A DNA stretch of 64,000 nucleotides from Leminorella grimontii ATCC 33999 = DSM 5078 (lineage in GTDB: Bacteria; Pseudomonadota; Gammaproteobacteria; Enterobacterales; Enterobacteriaceae), in contig NZ_AUUA01000001.1 in assembly GCF_000439085.1 (NCBI RefSeq), positions 124,001 to 188,000 on the forward strand. The letters run 5' to 3'. This document shows, in pieces, positions 1 through 8,796 of this stretch. Under the pieces are notes generated by a model that was not told where the DNA came from, made no database searches, and saw only the letters and a list, made by a program, of their open reading frames with translations. The translations under genes and the position numbers were made by a program. Numbering within the stretch: the first letter of the stretch is position 1; each line of letters starts with the position of its first letter.

Positions 1-727
1 CAATCGGATGGCTGGTGGTAAAGCGCACGCGATCAATGCCGTCGATGCTCGCCACCAGGCGAAGCAGTTCGGCAAAAGAGCAAATGCCGCCGTCGAACGA
101 CGGGCCGCGGTAGGCGTTGACGTTTTGCCCCAGCAGGTTAACTTCCCTTACGCCCTGAGCGGCAAGCTGGGCTATTTCAAACAGCACGTCGTCGCAGGGC
201 CGGCTGACTTCTTCGCCGCGCGTGTAGGGCACGACGCAGTAAGTGCAGTATTTATTACAGCCTTCCATAATGGAAACAAACGCCGTTGGGCCTTCCGCCT
301 TCGGTTCGGGCAGGCGGTCGAACTTTTCGATCTCCGGGAAGCTGACGTCAACTACCGGGCTGCGGGTGCCGCGGGCGCGGTTTATCATTTCGGGCAGTCG
401 GTGGAGCGTCTGGGGGCCAAAGATCACGTCGACAAAGGGCGCGCGCTGGCGAATGTGGTCGCCTTCCTGGGAGGCGACGCAGCCGCCAACGCCGATAATC
501 AGGTCCGGCTTTCCTTCCTTGAACGTTTTCCAACGACCCAACTGATGAAAAACCTTTTCCTGCGCTTTTTCGCGAATCGAACAGGTATTCAGCAGCAGGA
601 CGTCCGCGTCTTCTGCGATTTCCGTCAGCTGATAGCCGTGAGTGCTTGCCAGCAGGTCCGCCATTTTCGATGAATCGTATTCATTCATCTGACAGCCCCA
701 GGTTTTTATGTACAGTTTTTTCGTCAT
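1..727 (-). CDS. miaB: tRNA-2-methylthio-N6-dimethylallyladenosine synthase MiaB (N-terminal half, cut by window edge)
   Basis: Radical-SAM methylthiotransferase that adds the 2-methylthio group to i6A37 of tRNAs reading UNN codons. Translating the minus strand from the ATG at 725-727 gives [20 protein letters not shown], the classic MiaB start (MTTase domain, first cluster cysteine in WGCQMNEYD). About 242 codons stay open to the window edge, roughly half of the usual 474 residues. The radical-SAM motif CNKYCTYC lies near residue 157, preceded by VSIMEG. Divergent from ubiF, as in E. coli. The C-terminal TRAM domain lies outside the window. Confidence 0.96.
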   Translation of the reverse strand, partial: MTKKLYIKTWGCQMNEYDSSKMADLLASTHGYQLTEIAEDADVLLLNTCSIREKAQEKVFHQLGRWKTFKEGKPDLIIGVGGCVASQEGDHIRQRAPFVDVIFGPQTLHRLPEMINRARGTRSPVVDVSFPEIEKFDRLPEPKAEGPTAFVSIMEGCNKYCTYCVVPYTRGEEVSRPCDDVLFEIAQLAAQGVREVNLLGQNVNAYRGPSFDGGICSFAELLRLVASIDGIDRVRFTTSHPI

Positions 728-924
728 CGGTTTGTTACTCAGTGAAAGGCTTGGCATTAGACTCCTGCGAGCGAGCCGACCAATACGGCGCTAATTTCCG
801 CGCAGGGCGCGTATTGTAATGGTTTGTTGTTCGCCTGACCAGAGATTGACTACATCCGTCACTGAAGCAAGCGTAAAAATCCGGTACACTTCGCAACATG
901 ATAGTTCAATGATGGCGTAATGAC

Positions 925-2118
925 ATGATTAACGATACGGCTAAAACTCATGATGCGATCGTCGTCGGCGGAGGTATGGTTGGCGCCGCGGCGGCCGTAG
1001 GGCTTGCGATGAGAGGGCGTTCGGTTGCGGTAATAGAGCATGAGACGCCGAAACCCTTTGTCCCCGACAGCGCGCCGGATATTCGCATATCGGCAATTGG
1101 CTGTAGGTCGGTGAATTTGCTCAAGCGGCTGGGCGCATGGGACGGCATTGCGGCGATGCGCACAGCGCCTTACCGCAGGTTAGAAACCTGGGAGTGGGAT
1201 AACAGCAACGTCGTCTTTGACGCTCAGGCGTTGGCCCTGCCTGAACTGGGCTTTATGGTAGAAAACCGCGTATTGCAGCTGGGGTTATGGCAACAGTTCG
1301 AGCGCTATCCAAGCCTGCAGCTATATTGTCCCTCCCGCCTGGCTGACATGGTTCGGCCCGACGCTCAAAAAAGCGGCTGGGAACTTACTCTGGACAGCGG
1401 CGAGCGGCTTCGAGCGCCCCTAGTGATTGGCGCCGACGGCGCAAACTCCGCGGTGCGGGAACTGGCGGGGATTGGCGTTACCGGCTGGCAGTATCGTCAA
1501 TGGTGCATGCTGATTCTGATAAAAACCGATTTGCCCCAGCAGGACGTGACCTGGCAGCGCTTTTACCCTAGCGGCCCGCGCGCATTTTTACCGCTTTCTG
1601 GCGGCTACGCGACGCTGGTGTGGTATGACGCGCCGGCGCGAATTCGCCAGCTGCAGGCAATGTCCCATGAGGCGCTGGCCAGAGAGATCCTTGTGGCGTT
1701 TCCCGAACGTTTGGGCAACGTTGAGGTACAGGGCGCCGGTTCATTCCCTCTGGTGCGCAGGCACGCCCAGCGTTACGTGAAGCGCGGCGTCGTTCTCATC
1801 GGAGACGCCGCGCACACCATTAACCCTCTGGCGGGGCAGGGGGTTAACCTCGGCTATCGCGACGTTGAAACGCTGCTTGACGTCTTGGCGGAAGAGGAAA
1901 AGCGTGAGGCAAAGGGTGATTGTGATGAGGCGCTGCGGCGCTACGAGCGTCGGCGCTACCCGGACAACCTGCTGATGCAGACCGGCATGGACGTTTTCTA
2001 TAACGCGTTTAGCAACGATCTGGCGCCATTGGCTTTGGTGCGCAATCTTGGCCTTATGATGGCCGAGCGTTCAGGAAAGCTAAAGGAGAAGGCCTTGAGG
2101 TACGCGCTGGGGTTGTAG
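925..2118 (+). CDS. ubiF: 3-demethoxyubiquinol 3-hydroxylase UbiF
   Basis: Flavin-dependent monooxygenase of ubiquinone biosynthesis that hydroxylates the ring of 2-octaprenyl-3-methyl-6-methoxy-benzoquinol. 397 residues against about 391 in E. coli. The Rossmann FAD motif VVGGGMVGAAAA is at residues 14-25, and the second FAD/ribityl motif GDAAHTINPLAGQGVNLG near residue 294, both typical of the UbiH/UbiF/Coq6 family. The divergent miaB neighbour and downstream tRNA cluster match the E. coli locus, which favours UbiF over UbiH. The gene ends just before a strong hairpin shared with the convergent tRNA operon. Confidence 0.95.
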   Translation: MINDTAKTHDAIVVGGGMVGAAAAVGLAMRGRSVAVIEHETPKPFVPDSAPDIRISAIGCRSVNLLKRLGAWDGIAAMRTAPYRRLETWEWDNSNVVFDAQALALPELGFMVENRVLQLGLWQQFERYPSLQLYCPSRLADMVRPDAQKSGWELTLDSGERLRAPLVIGADGANSAVRELAGIGVTGWQYRQWCMLILIKTDLPQQDVTWQRFYPSGPRAFLPLSGGYATLVWYDAPARIRQLQAMSHEALAREILVAFPERLGNVEVQGAGSFPLVRRHAQRYVKRGVVLIGDAAHTINPLAGQGVNLGYRDVETLLDVLAEEEKREAKGDCDEALRRYERRRYPDNLLMQTGMDVFYNAFSNDLAPLALVRNLGLMMAERSGKLKEKALRYALGL

Positions 2119-2146
2119 TTCTCAGACGGGAAGCCCCGGAAGAAAG

Positions 2147-2183
2147 ACGTAAAAAAGCTCGCGTTAAGCGAGCTTTTTTACGT
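2147..2183. terminator. bidirectional terminator between ubiF and the tRNA cluster
   Basis: Inverted repeat with stem GCTCGC / GCGAGC and loop GTTAA. It is flanked by A6 on the left and T6 on the right, extended by ACGT on both sides, so it forms an intrinsic terminator on either strand. It lies 28 bp after the ubiF stop and 21 bp past the last tRNA-Gln 3' end. Confidence 0.9.
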
Positions 2184-2204
2184 TTAGGCCAAAGCCTAAA
2201 AATA

Positions 2205-2279
2205 TGGCTGGGATACCAGGATTCGAACCTGGGAATGGCGGGATCAAAACCCGCTGCCTTACCGCTTGGCGATATCCCA
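2205..2279 (-). tRNA. tRNA-Gln(TTG), last gene of the second Met-Leu-Gln module
   Basis: 75-nt cloverleaf with encoded CCA. The acceptor strand begins TGGGATATC, the anticodon stem is GCGGG/CCCGC, and the loop TTTTGAT carries anticodon TTG. T-arm GGTTCGAATCC is intact. Its sequence is the same as the two other Gln genes in this cluster. Confidence 0.97.
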
Positions 2280-2306
2280 AAAGATACGATACGCGTTGAA
2301 AATAAA

Positions 2307-2391
2307 TGGTGCGGAAGGCGAGACTTGAACTCGCACACCTCGCGGCGCCAGAACCTAAATCTGGTGCGTCTACCAATTTCGCCACTTCCGC
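2307..2391 (-). tRNA. leuW: tRNA-Leu(TAG), second module
   Basis: 85-nt class II tRNA with variable arm and encoded CCA. Anticodon stem CCAGA/TCTGG encloses TTTAGGT, giving anticodon TAG (reads CUN). The acceptor stem differs from the upstream copy by one base on each strand (CGGAAG against CGGGAG on the 5' side), so the two Leu genes are duplicates that have begun to diverge. Confidence 0.97.
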
Positions 2392-2419
2392 AACGTCGTT
2401 ATTTTCGCAGGAGTAAAAA

Positions 2420-2496
2420 TGGTGGCTACGACGGGATTTGAACCTGTGACCCCATCATTATGAGTGATGTGCTCTAACCAGCTGAGCTACGTAGCC
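2420..2496 (-). tRNA. tRNA-Met(CAT), elongator type, first gene of the second module
   Basis: 77-nt cloverleaf with CCA, starting GGCTACGTAGCTCAG. Anticodon stem CATCA/TGATG with loop CTCATAA gives CAT. The normal 5' acceptor pairing and this sequence match the metT/metU elongator type rather than initiator tRNA. It is preceded on the minus strand by its own promoter. Confidence 0.97.
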
Positions 2497-2532
2497 ATTA
2501 CCCTGCTTATCTTCAACAGCGTTGAGGGACGC

Positions 2533-2561
2533 ATTATGCGTATCTCTTTCCCGTTCGTCAA
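2533..2561 (-). promoter_or_regulatory. sigma70 promoter of the downstream tRNA module
   Basis: On the minus strand, TTGACG (2556-2561) and CATAAT (2533-2538) are separated by 17 bp and followed by a GC-rich stretch GCGTCCC, the discriminator type seen in stringently controlled stable-RNA promoters. The 12 bases GAGATACGCATA and flanks are the same as in the upstream copy at 3128-3156. It would start a transcript about 30 nt before tRNA-Met. Confidence 0.8.
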
Positions 2562-2697
2562 GACGTACGTTGACGCTTGGCGCAGAAAAATGGTTAAAGC
2601 TGTTGACGAAAAAGATAAATGGTGAATATTTCACCATACGTATAGCCAAATACAGGATGCTAAACCGGGAAAATATAGAGGGAGCGATGGGAAGGAA

Positions 2698-2772
2698 TGG
2701 CTGGGATACCAGGATTCGAACCTGGGAATGGCGGGATCAAAACCCGCTGCCTTACCGCTTGGCGATATCCCA
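2698..2772 (-). tRNA. tRNA-Gln(TTG), last gene of the first module
   Basis: 75-nt cloverleaf with CCA and anticodon TTG. The mature sequence is the same as the neighbouring Gln gene 47 bp away. A spacer of about 200 bp separates it from the next tRNA, and that spacer contains the second promoter. Confidence 0.97.
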
Positions 2773-2819
2773 ACTTAAGATATATCCAAATACGTTCAAC
2801 TTATTGAGCGCAAAAAAAA

Positions 2820-2894
2820 TGGCTGGGATACCAGGATTCGAACCTGGGAATGGCGGGATCAAAACCCGCTGCCTTACCGCTTGGCGATATCCCA
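2820..2894 (-). tRNA. tRNA-Gln(TTG), first module
   Basis: 75-nt cloverleaf with CCA and anticodon loop TTTTGAT (anticodon TTG). Corresponds in position to glnU/glnW of the E. coli metT operon. Confidence 0.97.
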
Positions 2895-2924
2895 ACTTAA
2901 GATACGATATGCGTTGAAGATAAA

Positions 2925-3009
2925 TGGTGCGGGAGGCGAGACTTGAACTCGCACACCTTGCGGCGCCAGAACCTAAATCTGGTGCGTCTACCAATTTCGC
3001 CACTCCCGC
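2925..3009 (-). tRNA. leuW: tRNA-Leu(TAG), first module
   Basis: 85-nt class II tRNA with CCA and anticodon TAG. Equivalent to E. coli leuW, second gene of the metT operon. A duplicate copy with a slightly altered acceptor stem lies at 2307-2391. Confidence 0.97.
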
Positions 3010-3012
3010 GAA

Positions 3013-3089
3013 TGGTGGCTACGACGGGATTTGAACCTGTGACCCCATCATTATGAGTGATGTGCTCTAACCAGCTGAGCTACGTAGCC
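3013..3089 (-). tRNA. metT: tRNA-Met(CAT), elongator type, first gene of the cluster
   Basis: 77-nt cloverleaf with CCA, anticodon loop CTCATAA. It is the promoter-proximal gene, as metT is in E. coli. Only three bases separate it from the following tRNA-Leu. Confidence 0.97.
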
Positions 3090-3127
3090 ATTCTTTTCGC
3101 ATTACCTTCAACGGCGTTGCGGGGCGC

Positions 3128-3156
3128 ATTATGCGTATCTCATGCACCATCGTCAA
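3128..3156 (-). promoter_or_regulatory. sigma70 promoter of the first tRNA module
   Basis: On the minus strand TTGACG (3151-3156), 17-bp spacer, CATAAT (3128-3133), then GCGCCCC, a GC-rich discriminator. The expected start is about 30 nt upstream of tRNA-Met. The same promoter architecture recurs at 2533-2561. Confidence 0.82.
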
Positions 3157-3258
3157 CAAGTTTTTTCTCTTAATGGGGGATGTTGCGTCTGATTGTTTGG
3201 GTTATAACCGATATGATTATAAAAGAGGCGAATTGGCGCCATTTATTGCTCATTCACG

Positions 3259-3298
3259 AAGCGGCGGAAGAGGGTATTTCCGGCCTCTTCCGCCGCTT
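3259..3298. terminator. strong hairpin after asnB
   Basis: Perfect 15-bp inverted repeat (AAGCGGCGGAAGAGG at 3259-3273 and its complement at 3284-3298) with a 10-nt loop. The T-rich tail (CTTTATTTT) is on the plus strand. On the minus strand, where asnB ends 12 bp away, the tail is poor, so it may act mainly as a 3' stabilising hairpin for asnB. Confidence 0.65.
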
Positions 3299-3310
3299 TA
3301 TTTTCCGAGA

Positions 3311-4981
3311 TTATTGTACTTTGTAGGCTGACTGGTGAACTCCTACGGCACGCCCCGATGGGTCGTCCATTTTCTTAAACGATTCGTCCCATTCAATCGC
3401 TTTGGCCGACGAACAGGCGACGGAAGGGCCGCCCGGAACGCACTCGGCGGCGCTGGGAAGGGGGAACAGCTCTTCGAATATTTCCCGATACAAGTAGGCC
3501 TCTTTTGAGGTCGGCGTGTTGTAAGGGAAGCGGAAGGCTGCGTTGGCCAACTGCTGGTCGCTGATTTGCTCAGCGGCGACGGCTTTTAGCGTGTCTATCC
3601 AGCTGTATCCTACGCCGTCGGAAAACTGCTCTTTCTGACGCCAGGCGACGCTTGCCGGAATGTAGGATTCAAAGCCCTCGCGAATAATGTACTTTTCCAT
3701 TTTTCCGTTGCCGCACATTTTATCCTTAGGGTTAATGCGCATAGCGACGTCCAGAAACTTCTTGTCCAAAAACGGTACGCGGGCCTCAACGCCCCAGGCG
3801 GCCATAGCCTTGTTGGCGCGGGCGCAGTCGTACATATGAAGCGCCAAAAGCTTACGCACCGTCTCTTCGTGGAACTCTTTCGCGTCGGGCGCTTTATGGA
3901 AATAGAGGTAGCCGCCGAAGACTTCGTCAGCGCCTTCGCCCGACAGCACCATCTTGATGCCCATAGCCTTGATTTTTCTCGCCATCAGGTACATCGGCGT
4001 TGATGCGCGGATGGTCGTGACGTCGTAGGTTTCAATGTGATAAATCACGTCGCGGATGGCGTCCAGGCCTTCTTGCTCGGTGAAGTGGATTTCATGGTGT
4101 ACGGTGCCCAGATGGCGCGCCACTTCCAGCGAGGCGGCCAGATCCGGCGACCCTTTCAGGCCGACGGCGAAGGAGTGAAGCTGTGGCCACCAGGCTTCGC
4201 TCCGCTCATCGTCTTCAATGCGGCGCGCGGCATACTTCTTGGTAATGGCGGAAATCACGGAGGAGTCAAGCCCGCCGGACAGCAGCACGCCGTAGGGCAC
4301 GTCGGACATCAGGTGGCTTTTGACCGACTCCTCTAGCGCGTTACGCAGCGCATAGGCGTCAGTGACGTTATCTTTCACGCTGTCATAGCTCATCCAGTCG
4401 CGCTGATAGTAGCGGCGTATTTCGCCGTCGTCGCTGCAAAGGTAGCTTCCCGCAGGAAATTCTTTCAGGGTTTTACAAACCGGGACCAGCGCCTTCATCT
4501 CTGAGGCGACAAAAAAGTTGCCGTACTCATCGTACCCGGTATACATGGGAATGATGCCGATGTGGTCTCGCCCGAGCAGATAGCGGTTGCGTTCGCTGTC
4601 GTAAAGGACGAAGGCGAACATGCCCTGAAGGTCGTCAAGGAAGTCGACGCCTTTTTCCTGATAGAGCGCCAGGATCACTTCGCAGTCGGATTCGGTCTGA
4701 AATTCGTACTTGTCTTTTAGCTGACGGCGAAGTTCCTGATGGTTATAGATTTCGCCGTTAACGGCCAGAATGTGGGTACGCGCGGCGTTATACAGGGGCT
4801 GAGCGCCGTTGTTGACGTCCACGATGGAGAGGCGTTCATGGGCGAGAATCGCGCTGTCCGTTGCGTAAATGCCGGACCAGTCCGGCCCGCGGTGGCGCAT
4901 CAGGCGAGACATTTCCAGCGCTTTTTTACGCAGCTCAATCGGATCGGACTTAATATCGAGTACACCAAATATTGAACACAT
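3311..4981 (-). CDS. asnB: asparagine synthetase B (glutamine-hydrolysing)
   Basis: Makes asparagine from aspartate, ATP and glutamine (or ammonia). 556 residues against 554 in E. coli. The N-terminal Ntn glutaminase domain starts MCSIFGVLD with the catalytic Cys2; HRGPDWSG and NGEIYNH are glutamine-site motifs. The synthetase domain has the PP-loop LSGGLDSSVIS near residue 233 and LSGEGADEVFGGY further on. Start ATG is followed directly by the required Cys. In E. coli asnB follows nagBACD; here nagD (umpH) is not between nagC and asnB. Confidence 0.97.
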   Translation of the reverse strand: MCSIFGVLDIKSDPIELRKKALEMSRLMRHRGPDWSGIYATDSAILAHERLSIVDVNNGAQPLYNAARTHILAVNGEIYNHQELRRQLKDKYEFQTESDCEVILALYQEKGVDFLDDLQGMFAFVLYDSERNRYLLGRDHIGIIPMYTGYDEYGNFFVASEMKALVPVCKTLKEFPAGSYLCSDDGEIRRYYQRDWMSYDSVKDNVTDAYALRNALEESVKSHLMSDVPYGVLLSGGLDSSVISAITKKYAARRIEDDERSEAWWPQLHSFAVGLKGSPDLAASLEVARHLGTVHHEIHFTEQEGLDAIRDVIYHIETYDVTTIRASTPMYLMARKIKAMGIKMVLSGEGADEVFGGYLYFHKAPDAKEFHEETVRKLLALHMYDCARANKAMAAWGVEARVPFLDKKFLDVAMRINPKDKMCGNGKMEKYIIREGFESYIPASVAWRQKEQFSDGVGYSWIDTLKAVAAEQISDQQLANAAFRFPYNTPTSKEAYLYREIFEELFPLPSAAECVPGGPSVACSSAKAIEWDESFKKMDDPSGRAVGVHQSAYKVQ

Positions 4982-5139
4982 AATTTCTCCCTTATTCTGT
5001 TGCCGTAATAAAAACTACACTGTTTGATAGTTAAGCAAAAAGCGAGCCAGATGCGCGTTGCGTACTGGAGACAGAGAAAAGCTGAAGCGCTTAATCATAA
5101 TCATAGCCGCTTTGCACGGTAACGGTGCGTGAGAAGAGC

Positions 5140-5175
5140 AAAAATAGGGAAAGATGCGCCAAAAAGGGGCGCATC
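5140..5175 (-). terminator. terminator of the nagBAC operon
   Basis: On the minus strand the stem GATGCGCC / GGCGCATC (5168-5175 and 5153-5160) with a CCTTTTT loop is followed by TTTCCCTATTTTT. It lies 25 bp past the nagC stop codon. Confidence 0.75.
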
Positions 5176-5200
5176 GAAAAGAAAAGGGCGTAGAGGTCGA

Positions 5201-6424
5201 TCAGTCGGCGCTGTCGCCCAGCAGATGCTGAAGCAGGGAGCCGTTTAGCATGGCGCGCTTGACCAGCGCGAAAGAACCGATGGCGGAACAGTGGTCAAGC
5301 TGCGACGTCACTACGGGCAAATCCTGCCGGAAGTTGGGCAGAACCTGATGATCGATGCAGCTTTGGACTGCGGCAATCAACACCTTCTGGGCTTCAGTAA
5401 TGTCTCCCGCGATGACTACCTTCTGCGGATTAAACAGGTTAACCGCCAGCGAAATGGCTTTCCCCAGCTGGTGCCCAACGTCTTCAATCACGTTGACCGC
5501 CAGATCGTCACCCCGGTTGGCGGCCTTACAGATAGCGGAAATGCTGCAATCTTCCTGAGTAAGCCGGCTGCTGTAGCCTTGGCTCAGCAGCTGACGCACC
5601 CGCTGTTCGATGGCGAGGTTGGAGGCGACGGTCTCAAGGCAGCCGAAGTTACCGCAGTAACAGCGCTCGCCCAGCGGGTTTATTTGGATATGGCCAATCT
5701 CGCCGACGTTGCGATTCTTACCGAGGAATATTTGCCCGTTGATAATAAATCCCGCGCCGGTACCCCGGTGGATCCGCACCAGCATGGAATCTTCACAGTC
5801 CTTGGTGGCGCCAAAATAGTGTTCCGCAAGCGCCAGGCTGCGAATGTCGTGGCCGATGAAACAGCTGACGCTAAAGCGATCTCGTATGGCCTGACCCAGC
5901 TGCCAGTCGCCGATGGAAATATGGGGCATGTATTTGACCACGCCGCTTTCCGGATCGACCAGCCCGGGAAGTGAAACGGCGATGGCGATAAGCTCGCGAA
6001 TTTTGCTTGAGTAGGCATCGATAAAGCGGGCGATAGCGTCGAGCAGGCTGTCTTCAAGAGCCTGCTGCGTCCGCTCGGGAAGAGAATAGTGCTCTTCGGC
6101 CAACGCCTTACCGCCGAGGTTATAAAGGGCGATAGTGGCGTTGTTACGCCCGAGGCGAACGGCGACGCTGTGGAAATGTTTGTGTTCCGAAACGATAGAA
6201 ACGGCGCGTCGGCCTCCGGTAGAGGCCTGCTGTTCAACTTCTTTAATCAGCCCTCGTTCAAGCAGCTGACGGGTTATTTTCGTGATGCTGGCAGGGGCCA
6301 GCTGGCTCAGTTCCGCAATTTGAATGCGGGAGATAGGCCCCTGTTGGTCAATGAGTCGGTAGACGACTGCGCCGTTGAGCTGTTTTACCAGATCGATATT
6401 GCCAATTTGACCGCCCGTCGTCAT
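5201..6424 (-). CDS. nagC: N-acetylglucosamine repressor NagC (ROK family)
   Basis: Transcription factor that represses the nag genes and is released by GlcNAc-6-P. 407 residues against 406 in E. coli, starting MTTGGQIGNIDLVKQLNGA. A winged-helix DNA-binding domain (residues 15-70, ISRIQIAELSQLAPASITK) is followed by a ROK sugar-binding domain with the zinc cluster motif HIQ...CYCGNFGCLETVAS around residue 247. It is the last gene of nagBAC, 17 bp after nagA. NagC-like operator candidates lie in the nagB-nagE spacer. nagD, the usual fourth gene, is missing. Confidence 0.96.
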   Translation of the reverse strand: MTTGGQIGNIDLVKQLNGAVVYRLIDQQGPISRIQIAELSQLAPASITKITRQLLERGLIKEVEQQASTGGRRAVSIVSEHKHFHSVAVRLGRNNATIALYNLGGKALAEEHYSLPERTQQALEDSLLDAIARFIDAYSSKIRELIAIAVSLPGLVDPESGVVKYMPHISIGDWQLGQAIRDRFSVSCFIGHDIRSLALAEHYFGATKDCEDSMLVRIHRGTGAGFIINGQIFLGKNRNVGEIGHIQINPLGERCYCGNFGCLETVASNLAIEQRVRQLLSQGYSSRLTQEDCSISAICKAANRGDDLAVNVIEDVGHQLGKAISLAVNLFNPQKVVIAGDITEAQKVLIAAVQSCIDHQVLPNFRQDLPVVTSQLDHCSAIGSFALVKRAMLNGSLLQHLLGDSAD

Positions 6425-6441
6425 CCTTACCTCTGCTGTTG

Positions 6442-7599
6442 TTATGACCTGCTTTGGCCCTCGCTGAGACGGCCGTTTACCCAGGTATGCGTTATTTTGA
6501 AGTCGTGACTAAATGCGGTGAGGTTTGCGACCTTACCCACTTCGATGCTGCCTAATTGGTCGTCTACGCCGACTGCGCGTGCGGGATACAGCGCCGCCAT
6601 GCGTAGCGTCTCATCCAGCGCGATCCCTACGTGCTGAACGCTGTTGGCGACGGCTTCAATCATGGTCAATGCCGAACCGCTGAGCGTTCCGTTAGCATCT
6701 ACACATTTGCCATCGCGATAATATACGGGTTTGCCTGCAAAAATAAAATGGTCGATATCGGCGCCGGCAGGAGCGGTTGCGTCAGTGACTAATACCAAAC
6801 GATCGCCTTTAAGCTTTTTGGCATTGCGAATGCTTGGCCAGGCGACGTGATAGCCATCCACGATAATGCCGGTATAGACTTCAGGCGTATCAAATATGGC
6901 GCCGATAAGGCCAGGCTCACGGCCTGCCAGATAGGGCATGGCGTTGTACAGGTGCGTTGCAAAGCCGATGCCGGCGGCAAAGCCTGCGCGTGCCTGTTCG
7001 TAGCTGGCGTTAGAATGCCCGGCGGAAACAACGATGCCCGACGCCTTTAATCTGCGAATAACGCGACCGTCAACCTGCTCGGGGGCCAGCGTAATTTTCG
7101 TAATAACGTCTGCGTTGGCGCACAGGTAGTCAATCATGGCGTCATCCGGTTTGCGGATAAAGTCGGGATTGTGGGTGCCCTTTTTAGCGACGTTAATGTA
7201 AGGCCCTTCAAGATGAAGGCCCAGCGCCTTGTTTTCATGGCTTTTAAGATAGCTACGCATCACGTCAATGGCGTGCTTCATGTAGTCATCGCTGCAGGTG
7301 ATAAGCGTCGGAAGATAGCTGGTGCAGCCGGACTTCTCGTTAGCGCTCTGCATTATCTCGAGCGTTTTTTGCGAGATATTCTCCAGTGCGTCGTTAAACT
7401 GCACGCCGCCGCAGCCGTTAAGCTGAAGGTCGATGAATCCGGGCGCCAGGATCGCGCCTTTCAAGTCAACGATTTCGATACCGGTCGGAAGTTCGTTTAA
7501 AGGACAAACCTGTGCAATAAGGCCGTCGGCGATGACGACGGCGTGATTATCAAGAATATCATGGCCGGTATAAATCCGGCCGTGAGCTAATGCGTACAT
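6442..7599 (-). CDS. nagA: N-acetylglucosamine-6-phosphate deacetylase
   Basis: Removes acetate from GlcNAc-6-P to give glucosamine-6-P. 385 residues against 382 in E. coli. Amidohydrolase fold: the metal-site Glu in HLEGPYIN (residue ~131), the histidines in [11 protein letters not shown] and ATHLYNAMP, and the catalytic Asp in VTDATAPAG are all visible. Second gene of the operon, 20 bp after nagB. Confidence 0.96.
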   Translation of the reverse strand: MYALAHGRIYTGHDILDNHAVVIADGLIAQVCPLNELPTGIEIVDLKGAILAPGFIDLQLNGCGGVQFNDALENISQKTLEIMQSANEKSGCTSYLPTLITCSDDYMKHAIDVMRSYLKSHENKALGLHLEGPYINVAKKGTHNPDFIRKPDDAMIDYLCANADVITKITLAPEQVDGRVIRRLKASGIVVSAGHSNASYEQARAGFAAGIGFATHLYNAMPYLAGREPGLIGAIFDTPEVYTGIIVDGYHVAWPSIRNAKKLKGDRLVLVTDATAPAGADIDHFIFAGKPVYYRDGKCVDANGTLSGSALTMIEAVANSVQHVGIALDETLRMAALYPARAVGVDDQLGSIEVGKVANLTAFSHDFKITHTWVNGRLSEGQSRS

Positions 7600-7619
7600 C
7601 GTAACCCCCCTGCAACAGG

Positions 7620-8420
7620 CTATAGCTTCTTAATGTTTTCAGCTTCCAGTTCACGGAAGTACTTCACGGTTTTCATCTTCAGTTCCATCGTGGCGGGTTC
7701 GTCGCAAACCAAAATAGATTTGGGGTGCAGCTGAAGCGCCGATACGGTCCACAGATGGTTGACGCAGCCCTCGACGGCGGCTTCCAGCGCCAGCGCTTTG
7801 TTCGGGCCGGTAACCAGAATCATGACCTCTTCTGAATCCAGCAGCGTACCGACGCCAATCGTTAGCGCGTATTTGGGCACCTTGTTCATGTCATTATCAA
7901 AAAAGCGCGAGTTGGCGATACGCGTATCTTCCGTTAGGGTTTTGATCCGAGTGCGGGAAGAGAGAGATGAAGCCGGTTCGTTAAACGCAATGTGGCCGTC
8001 ATTACCTACGCCGCCCATAAACAGGTTTATTTTCCCGTAGGATTTGATTTTGTCTTCATAGCGCTTGCATTCGGCCTGCACGTCCTCGGCGCAGCCGTCC
8101 AGCAGGTTGACGTTTTCCGGCTGGATATCGATATGATTGAAAAAGTTTTCATACATAAAAGTGTGATAGCTTTGTGGATGCGCCTCTTTCAGCCCGACGT
8201 ATTCGTCCATATTAAACGTGACGACGTGTTTAAAACTGACTTCACCCGCTTTATACAGTTCGATTAGGCGTACGTAAGTTTTTAGCGGCGTGCTGCCCGT
8301 AGGTAGGCCGAGAACGAAAGGGCGATCTGCGGTCGGCTTGAAGGCGTTAATGCGGTTGACGATATGACGCGCTGACCATAAACCGACATCCTGCGCGCTT
8401 TCTAATGGAATAAGTCTCAT
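7620..8420 (-). CDS. nagB: glucosamine-6-phosphate deaminase
   Basis: Converts glucosamine-6-P to fructose-6-P and ammonia. 266 residues, the same length as the E. coli enzyme. Motifs: phosphate loop GLPTGSTP, catalytic Asp in FNMDEYVG, and catalytic His in [13 protein letters not shown]. First gene of nagBAC, transcribed divergently from nagE across a 376-bp control region. Confidence 0.97.
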   Translation of the reverse strand: MRLIPLESAQDVGLWSARHIVNRINAFKPTADRPFVLGLPTGSTPLKTYVRLIELYKAGEVSFKHVVTFNMDEYVGLKEAHPQSYHTFMYENFFNHIDIQPENVNLLDGCAEDVQAECKRYEDKIKSYGKINLFMGGVGNDGHIAFNEPASSLSSRTRIKTLTEDTRIANSRFFDNDMNKVPKYALTIGVGTLLDSEEVMILVTGPNKALALEAAVEGCVNHLWTVSALQLHPKSILVCDEPATMELKMKTVKYFRELEAENIKKL

Positions 8421-8551
8421 ATAAGAACCTCTTGGCGACGTAACGGGTCTATACTTTTACGTGAAGTCATATGTGAAGATAACGCAACGCGTTGATGAAC
8501 TGACTATAGCGCCTCTGTACTGATAGCACACGCTCTCACGCCGGTAATTGA

Positions 8552-8570
8552 TATTTTGTATAATAAAATA
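8552..8570. promoter_or_regulatory. candidate NagC operator
   Basis: Perfect interrupted palindrome TATTTT-N7-AAAATA, close in form to the AT-rich NagC box. It is on the nagB side of the CRP site. Assigned by shape and position only. Confidence 0.55.
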
Positions 8571-8615
8571 AGTGGCGATGCATGGCCAGCATATTAGAAA
8601 AAATATTGACCAAAT

Positions 8616-8632
8616 TGGTGATGTTTGTCACA
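8616..8632. promoter_or_regulatory. candidate CRP site
   Basis: TGGTGA-TGTTTG-TCACA: the right half is perfect and the left half has one change from TGTGA-N6-TCACA. It is central in the nagB-nagE spacer, as expected for a catabolite-controlled sugar regulon. Confidence 0.65.
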
Positions 8633-8645
8633 TAATCGAAGCTTT

Positions 8646-8667
8646 TAATTTGTGATGCAAAATATAT
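8646..8667. promoter_or_regulatory. second candidate NagC operator (nagE side)
   Basis: Imperfect palindrome around ATTTGTGATGCAAAAT, AT-rich arms flanking a short core. Together with 8552-8570 it would give the paired-operator arrangement known for NagC looping. Weaker match than the first site. Confidence 0.4.
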
Positions 8668-8796
8668 TTTTTACACTATAAATCGGTTATACCTAATAGA
8701 CCTATTCAGCATCGTCAACGGCGGCTGAATGTGTAATTCAGACCGACGTTGAGTATAAAAATAACGTCTCACTCAGGGTAAGCAGGGGGAAGCAAG

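Larger units (their letters stand above)
8421..8796. promoter_or_regulatory. divergent nagB/nagE control region
   Basis: Gene-free 376-bp spacer, AT-rich in its middle. It carries a near-consensus CRP site and at least two AT-rich palindromes of NagC-box type (listed separately). This matches the E. coli arrangement in which CRP activates and NagC bound at two distant operators loops the DNA between nagB and nagE. Confidence 0.75.

Noticed and set aside
2235-3003. Several 60-130 codon ORFs over the tRNA cluster
   Set aside because: They are translations of tRNA genes and their spacers; the tRNA folds explain the sequence fully.
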